Source: Anas platyrhynchos (Eukaryota > Chordata > Aves > Anseriformes > Anatidae). From it: DNA of 64,000 nucleotides. Where the stretch lies: contig NC_092588.1 in the NCBI RefSeq assembly GCF_047663525.1, positions 93,617,501 to 93,681,500 on the forward strand, written 5' to 3'. A model generated the notes under the pieces. The model was not told the DNA's origin. It was given only the letters and a program-made list of their open reading frames with translations, and did no database searches. The position numbers and the translations under genes were made by a program. Below, piece after piece: positions 49,867 through 60,726 of this stretch; within the stretch, counting starts at the first letter, position 1, and each line of letters starts with the position of its first letter.

Positions 49867-50465
49867 CCTGTCAGCATCATGGCCTGCTAGTGTCAGTGCC
49901 TCTGTTGCTGGACTGTAGACCAGGAGACTGTTCTAGCTCTCTGGGGGGGAAGATGTGGAGGTGTGTATAGGCAGTTTGGCCTGTATAGCCCCAGCTAAGG
50001 TGTCACAGGGATTTTCTTGTCCCCTCTGAGAAGCTGGGGCAAGTCCCTTCACCTGGGCCGGAAGGAGCTTGTGGATGTCCTAGAGGTCCAGGGGAAGGAA
50101 TGAGATGTCTGGTAGGCTAGACAAAGCATGCTTGTGGCTGTGCAGCCTGCAGAGGGTTTGGTGTGGTTGAAGTGTTGGAACAGGCTTGGGAGTGGGCAGG
50201 TGGCTGTATCTTGCTTGGGATGTGGCAGCTGTGTTGAAGGGGAAGCCAAGGGGGGGTGAATTCATCATCTTGCCAATAAGTGAGTTGCTTGCGTTGCACA
50301 AAGCAGATGAAATTTGTAAAGCGTGCAAGGTGGTAGCAGAATAAGATGCCAACAAGAGTAGTGGTGGGAAGACTACTGCTATCCGTAACAGAACAGAAAA
50401 GGAGACTGAGCAGCTGTTGGTTACACAGTGGGGTGCGCTTAAAACCACCAGGAGAAATCTTTCCT
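49867..50465. other. Sequence upstream of the 5S-like element
   Basis: No gene or transposon is recognised. GC content is moderate. The open frames on the - strand at 50049-50448 have random composition. Confidence 0.5.
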
Positions 50466-50586
50466 GTCTATGCTCGTACTACCTTAGAACCGCCCAGTCC
50501 CGTCTGATCGCGGAAACTAAGCAGGCTCGGTTTTGGCCAGTACTCAGATGGGAGACTGCGCGGGCATACCTAGCGTTGTAGGTCCT
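50466..50586 (+). pseudogene. 5S rRNA-derived sequence
   Basis: Full-length, collinear similarity to vertebrate 5S rRNA on the + strand, by eye about three quarters identical, with compensating one-base gaps near position 20-26. The internal control regions are the best preserved: ctgatcgcggaaactaagca around the A box and cagtactcagatgggagact around the C box. Many differences are C-to-T changes, as expected after CpG decay. A short T-run (50592-50595) follows. It is most likely a pseudogene or a 5S-headed retroposon, and too diverged for a working ribosomal RNA. It ends about 185 bases before the GLB1 start codon. Confidence 0.85.
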
Positions 50587-50770
50587 TGCATTTTGTCCCT
50601 TCTACTTCCGAGGCCGCACGGCGGCTCTGCCCCTTTTCATCCTTCCCTTTTCGGGCGGGGCGGGGCGGGGCGGAGCAGGCCTGGCGGGCGGGCGGTCAGC
50701 TGACGGCGCCGGCTGCGGGCGAGGCGGGCCGGGTAGGAGCGCACTGTCCGCGCTTGCCTTGCCGCCCGGC
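50587..50770 (+). promoter_or_regulatory. GLB1: GLB1/TMPPE CpG-island promoter
   Basis: The region is GC-rich with consecutive GGGCGGGGC boxes (50653-50674), typical Sp1 sites, and no TATA box. A palindromic E-box GTCAGCTGAC lies at 50695-50704, 66 bases before the ATG. It differs only in the central two bases from the CLEAR palindrome GTCACGTGAC bound by TFEB at lysosomal genes. The CpG-dense block continues into exon 1 and the start of the intron. Confidence 0.7.
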
Positions 50771-50824
50771 ATGCTGTGGCTCCTGCTTCCGGTGGCCGGC
50801 CTGGCAACACTCCTCAGGGCCGCG
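50771..50824 (+). CDS. GLB1: GLB1 (lysosomal beta-galactosidase) first coding exon, signal peptide
   Basis: The exon is 54 bases encoding MLWLLLPVAGLATLLRAA, a hydrophobic signal peptide, and ends in phase 0 at a consensus gtaagt donor. The identification rests on context: it is divergent from CRTAP, has a CpG-island promoter, and has TMPPE in the following intron on the same strand, exactly as GLB1 exon 1 in mammals. GLB1 removes terminal beta-galactose from gangliosides and keratan sulfate in the lysosome; its catalytic exons are not in this window. The signal sequence itself is too short to prove the gene, so the symbol is an inference, though a strong one. Confidence 0.75.
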
Positions 50825-53257
50825 GTAAGTCGCGTCCCGTCCCGTCCCGTCCCCTGGGCTGTTGGGTGCGGCTGTTAGCGGGCGTGGGGTGAGGGTCGTT
50901 TGGGAAAGATGGGTGGAAAATGGCGTCTCTAGGAGCCTCCCCCGCAGGTGGAGGGTGCTGCCAGGTGTGCACAGCCTTCAGCACGGCTTTTATTTCCTCC
51001 CCACGGCCGCTGGGCCGTTATTAATTCACCTTTGGAGGGCGGGAGGCTATTTCGACGAGCTCCACCGGCAGGGGCTGGATTCTTCCCCCTTTGTGCCTCG
51101 GGGGATTCATTCTCCTGCAGGGGCGCTGCCTGGGCACCGGCAATCCGGTAATACCCCCCCCCCCCCCCCCCCCCCCGTCTGGGCGAAGCAGTCCTGCTGG
51201 GTGCACCCCATCCCGCATTTAGCCTTGCTTTTGAAAGAATTAATACATTCTGAGGCCTAATTAAGAAAGCCTGGGAGGGGAAAAGGGGCAGGAATTGAAC
51301 TGCTGTTATCTGCTAGGGACACTGCATTTAGCCGGTCCTATGGGGCAGCTGACTCTTGTGGGGTGCCACCACAGGGAGCTGTGTTTGCACTTCTGCCCCT
51401 TCTTAGCTTTGATTCCCTTATTGTATCTTGCTGGAGCTGCACCGCTGCCTAACTGGAGGCATAGGTAAACTCTGAGGCTTGCAACATGTTGTGGAAGCTG
51501 TGCTTTGTCACTTAGGCCTTGAGCTCAAAGCAAAGTTTTGCTTTTTTCTTTATATTTGGTAATTGAGAACTATATGGAAGGCTAAAGCTGTGTGAAAAGC
51601 AGTGTGACCTTATGGGATATATTTATCTAAGGGAATTCAATGATAGTAATTATGGTTGCTGAGAGGGGTAGGGTTATGACTGAGCTTTGGAGCACTGCGA
51701 AGGTAATGAATAAGAAAGGGGAACTGATTCCAACTTGAGTGGTGTGGGAAGAAGGGTGCTTGGCAAATGTAGTTTAGGTTAATCTAATGGATTGGTTTAA
51801 AGCAGGTAAGATACTTGAAAAATATACAGTGCGTTTTAGTAATAAGGTAATTTCCTGCTACAGAAGGTTGTAGAAGCAAACAGGATTCAACAAAAAAGAT
51901 AAAACAGATTGAAATATATCAGGCTTATAAATAACATACAAAAAGGACTAGGCAGGGGTGTGCCTTGTAAAACTCCTAATGTAACAGTTTTATCACCTGG
52001 AGTAGTAGAGGATGAGCAGACCACAGGCAGTGTCCAGGATTGCATTCCTTTAAACGACATTCCTTATTGCTGTTGTCCAGGTGGAACGTAGCCTTGTGTC
52101 TAGAGATCCATGGATGTGAACCAGTAGGACACTTCCTATGTTCTTATCTTCCTAGCTTTATTTACTTCCTGCAGAGGCATGTATGTAAAATAGCATTGTT
52201 TTTTTTTTTTTTTTTTAAGAATGGTGTTGTAACAGCTGTGAGGCCTTAAGGAACTGAGACTTGGACACACGCTTTCTTTCTTAACCCATAGATTGTTGAC
52301 CAAGCAATGAGAGAAGGGGTCTTTCTAAAGGTTGGTCTAGTCCTCAAAAGTACAGCAGGGACCTATCATCACAGAGTTGCTAACAGGGATTTCCAGTATA
52401 ATTCAGATGTAAATGATGCTTACTTGTTTGTTTTCAATCTGGAAGTAGAGATGCATTAGGTTTGCAGAGCCCATTATGTTTTAATCCCTTTTCAATTTAA
52501 TTGCATCCTGTTAGGATGCCAGGATATCCTGAAATAGGTGTCAAGTCTTAGGAACTGTACATGTAGTGGGAGTGGGCAGAAAGTGAGTAGCAAAACACAA
52601 GGAGGGTTTCACCAGTCCTACCAGTTTTGAGGGCTTTGAGGAATCCTTGTTCCCCAAGGGATATCTCCATGTACATCGCCTGCAGTTCCTAGGACCACAG
52701 CTGTATCTGTCTAGCTGTTCCAGTGGGTATTTCCCTGGTGCTGTTGTGTGTGTTTGTAAAGCCTCATATGTTCAGTAAGAATGATGCATGGTGATATGTG
52801 CTTTTGTGATGGAGCCAGATGCTTGGGAAAAAGAACATAAAACATGTGTGCTAAGTTCAGAGCAGAAGCAGCTTAGTCACAGAATCTGTATAGGGCTTTC
52901 AAATACTATGATTGCAAATAGTTTGATGACTGTTACCAGCAGTTGTTGCATCACTGTTGTGATCTATTGTCAAATGTTTTTAGGAAGACTTAATGAGGAA
53001 ATAGCAATAAAAAAAATAAGGGGGAGGAATCACTGAGGCTGGAGGGCAGAGAACTTGGAAACAAACGGTCAGAACAGAGTATTTTTGGTTGACTATTTAT
53101 CCCATGTTAGGAAATTTCTTCCCTGTCTTATTTTAGTTATTCTCCATGACCCAGTATCCTTAGTAGTGTGTGCAGCCTAGCAGATCCCTACTGCAGTCTG
53201 GGAAAAAGGGAATGTATGTAATATTTTACAACGGCTGATACTGGTTCCTGGTTGCAG
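50825..53257 (+). other. GLB1: GLB1 intron 1, part before TMPPE
   Basis: The intron starts with gtaagt and several CCCGT units. A 23-base C-run is at 51154-51176 and a T-run is near 52200-52216. It ends at a ggttgcag acceptor (53250-53257) just ahead of the TMPPE reading frame. No other gene is seen. Confidence 0.7.
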
Positions 53258-53346
53258 GCTTCATTAACCCAAGGCATCCCTTCATAATCACATTATTGTC
53301 TACTGGAGACTCCTACAGAGCAGAAGGGAGTGATCAGGAAGCAAAG

Positions 53347-54666
53347 ATGATCTCCATCAAGCAACTGCCCCTTGAAGCAAAGGCTGCAGTGGCTGCAGGA
53401 GTGGTTTTCTTCTCCATGATGTTATCACGGAGCTATCTGGCAGAACAACTGGAGCTCAAGACGCGGCGTTGGCTTCTAAGGCTGCAGATGGCACTGTTTG
53501 CTAATTCTCTCATGTTGATAGGATCTCTTCATGTTTGGAGAAGCACAGTCACCATGTTCTACAGGTCTTCAGCTGCCAGCTCCTTCTGTTTCATGCCATG
53601 GAAAATAGCTGTGCTGATGTTTCTAGCTTTGGCTCATTCAAGCTTCTTTACATTGCTATTTCTTGTTGCAGAAGAGCCCTATTTCTTTTCTTTAGCTGCC
53701 TACACTTGCCTGGGGGCCTATATCATTCTCATCTTCTTCCTCTTTGCTCTAGGCTCTGTAGAGCAGGCTTATAAGTTCTTGACTGGGAGAGGCGCTAAGG
53801 CAGGCAGCAGCAATAAGAACAGCAGAACAGCTGTGAAGCCAGTTTTGGCAGTCATGCTGACTGTTGGGCTGACTGTCATTGGGCTATTAAATGCTTCCCA
53901 GCCTCCTACTGTAAATTCAGTGGAGATTCCAGTTTTCAAGCTGCCCTCAACAATGAACAATCTGAAAGTGGTATTGCTTTCAGATATCCACCTGGGGCCT
54001 ACAGTTGGGAAGACCAAGCTTGCAATGATTGTGCAAATGGTTAAGGCTTTGAAACCAGATATCACAGTGATTGTTGGTGACCTGACTGACTCCGAGGCAG
54101 AGATCATACGACCAGCTGTTGAGCCTCTTGGAGAACTTAATTCCCCTCTGGGGACTTACTTTGTCACAGGAAACCATGAGTACTACACATCAGATGTTGG
54201 CAACTGGTTTGAGCTGTTAAAATCACTTAACATTCGGCCACTCCACAATGAGAATGTGAAGATTGTTTCGCCAAAGAGCCCTGATGATTGGTTCTGCCTG
54301 GCTGGTGTTGATGATATTGAGGCAGATGTATTGCGCTACTCAGGGCATGGCATGGATTTAAAAAAAGCTCTCAGAGGTTGTAGCAGTGAGCATGCGATTG
54401 TGCTGCTAGCTCATCAGCCAGTTGCTGCAAAGTGGGCCCTTCATGAGAGACCAGACATAAATTTAATTCTCTCAGGCCATACTCATGGAGGGCAAATGTT
54501 CCCACTAAATGCTGGGGCTTATTTTCTGAATCCCTTTTTTGTTGGCTTGTACAAAGTTGGGCAGAACACCTTTGTCTATGTCAGCCCAGGGACGATGTAC
54601 TTTGGAATACCCATGAGGTTGGGCAGCAGAGCTGAAATAACAGAGATAATTCTACGCTCTCCTTGA
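53347..54666 (+). CDS. TMPPE: TMPPE, transmembrane protein with metallophosphoesterase domain
   Basis: One uninterrupted exon, 439 residues plus TGA (human 453). The frame stays open 17 codons further upstream but with no ATG, and family alignment from memory ([17 protein letters not shown]) supports the ATG at 53347. Five hydrophobic segments lie at about residues 11-30, 43-61, 84-108, 112-136 and 164-182. The calcineurin-like phosphoesterase domain follows with all metal-binding motifs: D213-x-H215, G244-D-x-x-D248, G275-N-H-E278, H356 and G377-H-T-H380. It should therefore be an active two-metal phosphoesterase on a membrane; the physiological substrate is unknown. It lies inside GLB1 intron 1 on the same strand and probably uses the GLB1 promoter and first exon by splicing to an acceptor at 53257/53258. 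Confidence 0.96.
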   Translation: MISIKQLPLEAKAAVAAGVVFFSMMLSRSYLAEQLELKTRRWLLRLQMALFANSLMLIGSLHVWRSTVTMFYRSSAASSFCFMPWKIAVLMFLALAHSSFFTLLFLVAEEPYFFSLAAYTCLGAYIILIFFLFALGSVEQAYKFLTGRGAKAGSSNKNSRTAVKPVLAVMLTVGLTVIGLLNASQPPTVNSVEIPVFKLPSTMNNLKVVLLSDIHLGPTVGKTKLAMIVQMVKALKPDITVIVGDLTDSEAEIIRPAVEPLGELNSPLGTYFVTGNHEYYTSDVGNWFELLKSLNIRPLHNENVKIVSPKSPDDWFCLAGVDDIEADVLRYSGHGMDLKKALRGCSSEHAIVLLAHQPVAAKWALHERPDINLILSGHTHGGQMFPLNAGAYFLNPFFVGLYKVGQNTFVYVSPGTMYFGIPMRLGSRAEITEIILRSP

Positions 54667-57600
54667 GAAGTTTCCCATTTGACAGACTTCTGCAATCATT
54701 TTTGGTCAGTGTATTGGTTCTTCTGCTTGGAAAGCAAATCCTTTTTCAGGGAAGTAATAGAAAGGTGTCAGGATGGACTACAACAGGTTGTGTTAAGTCT
54801 GAGGGGAAAACCAAATCTATCTTAGGTGTATGAAACAAATGTTAAAATACTGATGAAATTAACACTTAAAGTTCGTTATTATGGAGATTCTATGTTTAAA
54901 GACAACACTGCAGTGGAGACAATGCATGTACTGTGCATGTTTAGTAATACCTGTGGCTAATTCACGTTTCACTGTTTATTACACGTGAGGCAGCTGCCTT
55001 GTCAAATCTCAGACCAGTGAAGGAGGGTTCTGATCTCTTGCAGTGAAATCACACGTGCACGTTTTGCAGAAGGGACTACGGAGTGTCCACAGAATATCCA
55101 TTCCAAAAGTCTTACACCAGAAAAGTTACAGGAAAGGAACGGTTATATTTCTTTGATTAAAGCTGGATTTCTTTAGGATGTCTTTACTGCACTGTCTGTA
55201 TGCAGCATGCAGTGGGGCTCCGGGTCTGGGCTGCTTACCAATACTGTGAGGTGTTAGGCAGCAGTTCCTGAAAAGCATTTTTTTTCACCATTGGGAAGCT
55301 GATAGTAAAGGATCAAAATAGCTGTCTTTCTGCAGGCATTTTCCTCAGTATAACTGGGCATCTAGTAATTCCTGAAAGCAGCTCTAATAAAAGCAAATGA
55401 AAAAGAAACTCTTAATGTAATTTCTGTTGCTGTTTGAGCATTCAGTATCTCCTTTTGTAAAGTCCAAAGCTGAAATAATCAGCTCAGTTTGTATTTTTGT
55501 TTATGCTTAATTTCTCTTCTGTGATTTCTCTTTTATGAGAGTAAGGGGATGTTATTTGAAAGCGATGCAAATGATATTCAGTGGGTTAATGCTTGAACTT
55601 TGTTTAACGTTCTGAATTTCAAGTAAGTGATGTCTTCTTTAAGGAAACTAAACTCTGCAGCAAGTGACTTTCCTTAATAGCATTTTTATATCAATATCCT
55701 TATAGTATGATAAGCACATAGCAGATTAACTACTACAGGATAATGAGCTATGGGGAATTTCTCTCTGCCTTTCCTAGAACGGCTTAACACAAACTATTAT
55801 CACTGGGAAATATGAATTATTAGAAAATCTTAAACATTTTTGCTTTCATGGCTCATACAGGAAAGACAGGTTGTAAATTAATATGTGTATGTTCTGAGGC
55901 TGATGAAACGGTTTTCTTCTGCACATCTCCCCCTCCTCCCCTTCCACCTCAATTCAGCTATATGAAATGCCACAAACAACACAAGCCATGGGACAAACGA
56001 GTTCTATGCTTGCAGAGACAAAGCTGAGGATGGGAGGACCAGAACTGTGGTGTTGAGTATTTTCCTCCTGCCTTCCCATGTGATCCTGAACCAGACACTC
56101 TTCTGTTTTACTCTTCAGTTCCTGTTCCTGTTTTCAGTGCATGTTTTCATTTTGTGGGAGAGATGTGTATGTGGGGGGGGGGGGTATTTGAAGAGTACCA
56201 TGAGCTTTGTAAGGGTGAGAAGTTCTGTAGGTGAAGTTCTCAAGTCTCACTTCATTCACTCCCTTGAACCCCACCCAAGGTGGAGTTTTTAACTACTTAG
56301 CTTTTTTTGGTATCCTATTCCTCTGTGTGAAGATCTTGTATTTTTACTAGCAGGAATACTGAGCGATACTGTAAGGACATACTAGCAAATGTGTCATGTG
56401 CACTGGAAGATGGGTGGAAGAGCTAGAGAAGCCAGTCCTCTTAATCTGAAAACTCAATGCCTGACTCAGGAGGCTCTTTACTTGTTGGACTAGATCATTC
56501 TGTTTCGCAGTACCTATAACTTTTTTTTTTTTTGTGTTTTTTTTTTTTTCTCTTGTGTTTATGCAACAATACATACTTCTGCTCAAGTATCCTGCAGCTT
56601 TCATATGCATTTAGCAGGTCCCATTGTCAACACAGTATCCTTGTGGGATTCTTTTCCATCAGACATCTAGTTTAAAATGGCCTTAAGTAAGTAGAAAGAA
56701 TCTCGATAGCTTGTAACCCTCTGTGTTACATCAAAATAACTTAATTTGAAAGCTGTGTTCTGGATTGGGTAATGTAGGGTATTCCCTCTAGGCCAGAAGT
56801 CCTGGGGTTTTGGTGTATTTACAGCCTTTTGGTATATGTACAGCCTTTAACTTGTTATTTTGAGTTATTGTGTTAAGACAAATTTCTTTGCTAGTTTCCT
56901 TATCAGGAGGCTTTTGTAGGACTGGTTTTAGATGGTATTAATTTCTAGCAACAAGTTACCAGTCTTATTTATTTTTCCTCCTCCTGCTCTGCTTTTTATT
57001 TCTCTCCTCATTCTGTTCAAATGTGTACAGAAACCTGGCTGAAGAGATCCTTCTGACCATGGAGTACACGGATGACTTCTGCATTACTTTGTGTGTATGT
57101 GCTCCTCTTTGCATTCTCTCAGGAGCAGATGTTGTCACACTATCATTTCAAAAATGTATTAAATTCTCTCAATGTAATTTAGTTACTTTTTTAAAAAAAA
57201 CTGCTTCTTAAAGTTTTGTTGCTTGATGATTAGTAACACTTAAAATGTTTATTTCTGTGCCAGAAAACTTCAAAGCCTATTCCTACTTCTTTTTAATTAT
57301 ATATGGAAAATATCTTAGATCAACCATCTTCTTGATAGTAAGAGGAATTAATTTTTTCTAAAAGCTCTCAAAGACAGCAATGCATAACTGTCCTCTGAAG
57401 ATTTTTCTATGCTTGTTCCAATTTGAGTCATATGACTGATTTAGATCCGTGTTCAATATTACAGATGACAAAAGTTGCTGTGCTGCTTATTTTTTTAAAT
57501 ATTTTTTGTATTTTTTTTGTATTGGATGTATTTGATCTGGAGAACTTAACTAAAGGAATGTATATTTCTTCCTACAGAAGGCCAGTTTATTTGGGGGATT

Positions 57601-57775
57601 GCCTGGGCCGGGGTTTATTACCATCAGAATAATACCAGAATAATATAATCACTTCGTGAAAGTTATATTTATGACAGTATATAATCAGTGGAGGTTGGTT
57701 TTGGAAATATGTAAATTGTGGTATAACAAATGCTTGAAATGTTGGGATTTAATAAAAACTTTATTACCAAGAAAG
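54667..57775 (+). other. TMPPE: TMPPE 3' UTR (extent inferred)
   Basis: AATAAA signals occur at 55386-55391 and at 57751-57756; the latter sits in a typical end context (tttaataaaaactttattac). No gene is recognised between. A 12-base G-run is at 56173-56184 and T-runs are near 56521-56550. The 3' end cannot be fixed from sequence alone. Confidence 0.5.
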
Positions 57776-57838
57776 ATGCCTCTAATGACCTTTTATTCTA
57801 TACTAGTATTTACTGTAGAAGATAATTCTGAATAGTTT

Positions 57839-58674
57839 TGTTATAAATGAGGTCTGAATATTTATAAAACAAATATTTCTAAAAGGTATAAAAGCTATAA
57901 AAAGCATAAAAGGCAAGTAAACAGCGCTGCGTGTGTGGGGAGTCTGCGCTCCACCAACACGCATGCATGAACATCAAACATTCTAAATACATGTATACAG
58001 AACATTGCTTTACATAATAACCCAACTAAACAATCCTTTAAGTTCTGTAACTTAAGTCTCCATTTTCCATTCCTTTTGAACAATGTCTTGCTTTAAGTTG
58101 TCTCCTTTTCACGGCCAATAGGCCTGGGTCAAAAGGCATGTCCAGGTTAGCAGGGGGCAGAACAGCAAAGGCCTTCGATGGCTGTAGCAGCAGAGGGGCC
58201 CATGGCGATGGCGTGTAGCGGTCGGATCAGTAAAGGAGCCCACAGCTCCCTCACTATCTGGCAAACCACACGTTTGTGACTGTGGTCCCACATGGCTCTT
58301 TAAGGCCTCAGATTGCTCGCCAGGTGCCGAGCAATCCCACTGCAACCTTGTCGTTTTTAGTAGCAGAGTCCCACACCTTGACCTCAGTTTGGTCCCATAT
58401 TTGAGGCTCATAAACTGTCTGATTGTTAAGAAGGAGAATAAGCTGTAAGGTTACCAGGACAGTCTTTGTTGCTAAGGACGTATGATTCTCCATAATGCGC
58501 AACTGCTTACCAGTGAGAGACAGTTGTGTGCACAGGTCCACTTCTCTCAGGTTGAGCTTCTTTCCAGCTCCAGTGTGCCTGTTTCCAGCGACTTTCTGTA
58601 CGAGCTTCTCTGAGCAGTTTGCTGAGTTTGGCCGAACCTATCTTCATGAGGCAAAGTGCCTGTTCCCGTCCTGG
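57839..58674 (-). mobile_element. Endogenous-retrovirus-like fragment, left arm of a large inverted repeat
   Basis: Reads on the - strand and matches 59732-60726 on the + strand across its whole length, apart from deletions of tens of bases. A 77-codon frame in each arm agrees at 71 of 77 residues. On the - strand it has an Arg/Lys-rich open stretch, then a ctggtaag splice-donor-like site, then a short hydrophobic segment and a WDQTEVKVWD-like stretch. That order resembles the leader of a class II retroviral envelope gene, but I cannot confirm the family. Frames are broken and no complete retroviral gene is present. It lies in GLB1 intron 1. Confidence 0.6.
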
Positions 58675-59731
58675 TCTCTGTTCTGCCTGCCTGTTCCTTT
58701 TCATTCCTTCTTTCTGCTTCTTTACTGATGACATAACTTCATCACATCGCGTTGCCTTTTTTTTTTTTTTTTTATCTTGAGGGCAGGCTCCCCTCTTATA
58801 CCCTTCTCTCCACAGCAGTTCTTTTCAAAACAGCTTTTCATTGATCAAACAATTTTGAATGTAACAACAACAGCAAACACACAGAAACTTCGATGCCTTA
58901 ACAGCTGGAGAACAAGAGACCCGAGACTGCATGGAGTCTCCTGAATCACCCTTCTTTGTTCCCTCTAAACTCTTTTATATTCCTGATGGCCTCATCGTTA
59001 AGAGCCTAATGTTATCTCAACCATGGGGCTTTCCAACCCCCATGGCCACATTCCCAAATCTCCCCTTTCTTTATTAATATCAGCCATTTTCTCGACATGA
59101 ATTACCACTCCATATGTAACACACCATAATAATGGTCAGATACAAGATTGAAGCCCTTAGAGACAATGATGCACTCAGAATACACTCATATGGTAAAGGG
59201 AGGCACTAGAGAATCTGTTCTGTCCTTTCTTAAATCAAGTAGGCAGCTGCTTTTGCAGCATTAATGCTCTTTCAATGTTTTTTAATGTGCATTTCTCCCA
59301 ACTTTTTACAAAGAAATTTCATAGATTCACCACATAAACCTGTCAGTCATTTAACAGCCACTAGAATCTCATTCTTCAAATTTAGAAAACTGAGTTTTTT
59401 CACCTTGCTCGGAAAGGACACAAATGTGGATACAAATCCTCTTTGAACCTCTCCACCCGGGGAGATTTCTAGCATCCCATGATGATCATTCAAAGCCAGA
59501 ACACCTCTTTCTCCACCCCCATCAAAACTGAGAATCACAAACCTGCTGCTCCCCCCAGCACCCCCTCCTCCCATCCAAAACCAACAGCTCTTTATCCTTT
59601 CTCTGCCCTTAAACTGGTTTTCTTTGCCTTATGTCCTCACCTCTTCAGCCCACACTTCTTCCCAATAGTAGTAGGCACTGGGCAAATTTAACAGCAGCCC
59701 TATTTTTACCGCTTTCCTGGTAAAAGTGGTT
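58675..59731. other. Spacer between inverted-repeat arms
   Basis: About 1.06 kb. The first part (58675 to about 58740) is probably more of the left retroviral fragment, and a T-run follows at 58758-58776. The remainder contains no recognised gene, and its open frames are short. Confidence 0.5.
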
Positions 59732-60726
59732 CCAGGTCAGGAACAGGCACTTTGATTGCCACATGAAGATAGGTTCGGCAGGTTCGGCCAAACTCAGCAA
59801 ACTGCTCAGAGAAGCTTGTACAGAAAGTCGCTGGAAACAGGCACACTGGAGCTGGAAAGAAGCTCAACCTGAGAGAAGTGGACCTGTGCACACAATTGTC
59901 TCTCACTGGTAAGCAGTTGCGCATTATGGGGAATCATACGTCCTTAGCAACAAAGACTGTCCTGGTAACCTTACAGCTTATTCTCCTTATTAAGGATTGG
60001 ACAGTTTATGAGCCTCAAATATGGGACCAAACTGAGGTCAAGGTGTGGGACTCTGCTACTAAAAACGACAAGGTTGCAGTGGGATTGCTCAGCACCTGGC
60101 GAGCAATCTGAGGCCTTAAAGAGCCATGTGGGACCACAGTCACAAACGTGTGGTTTGCCAGATAGTGAGGGAGCTGTGGGCTCCTTTACTGATCCGACCG
60201 CTACACGCCATCGCCATGGGCCCCTCTGCTGCTACAGCCACCGAAGGCTTTTGCTGTTCTGCCCCCTGCTGACCTGGACGTGCCTTTTGACCCAGGCCTC
60301 ATTGGCCTTGAAAAGGAAATGGATATGCTTTTCTTCGATCCGGGAAGAACGGGATACATAAGGCCTGAAGACCGAGTTGCTTGACAACTTAAAGCGAGAC
60401 ATATTGTTCAAAAGGAATGGAAAATGGAGACTTGTTAGTAATCAAGAAAAGGAATGGAAATTGGAGACTGTTAAGTCATGGAACTTAAAGGATTGTTTGT
60501 TACCTTTCCTGATTGTAGGTATGTATAGGCATACTCGAGTTTAGTATGTAAAAGCCATGTTCTATATATTTAGAATGTTTGACGTTTGTGTGTGCGTGTT
60601 GGTGGAGCGTAGACTCCCCCTCACACAGAGCTGTTTACTTGACTTTTATACCTTTTATAGCTTTTATACTTTTTTTAAGTATAAATATTACAAAATTCAG
60701 ATTGAGTTGAGACTTCATTTATAACA
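59732..60726 (+). mobile_element. Endogenous-retrovirus-like fragment, right arm of a large inverted repeat
   Basis: The + strand copy of the fragment at 57839-58674, with an extra 75 or so bases near 60310-60385 and a short partial duplication near 60410-60470 (aaaaggaatgga repeated). It ends in the same AT-rich block (gacttcatttataaca) as the left arm. Frames are broken, as in the other copy. Because the arms diverge from a common centre, their sense strands point outwards. Confidence 0.6.

Noticed and set aside
53296-53346. A 17-codon upstream extension of TMPPE (starting at TTG)
   Set aside because: There is no ATG in the extension, and the conserved family N-terminus begins at the ATG at 53347, which has A at -3.
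58495-59924. Pair of similar open frames on opposite strands taken as a duplicated gene
   Set aside because: They are antisense readings of the two arms of the retrovirus-like inverted repeat, broken soon after, with no sign of a host gene.
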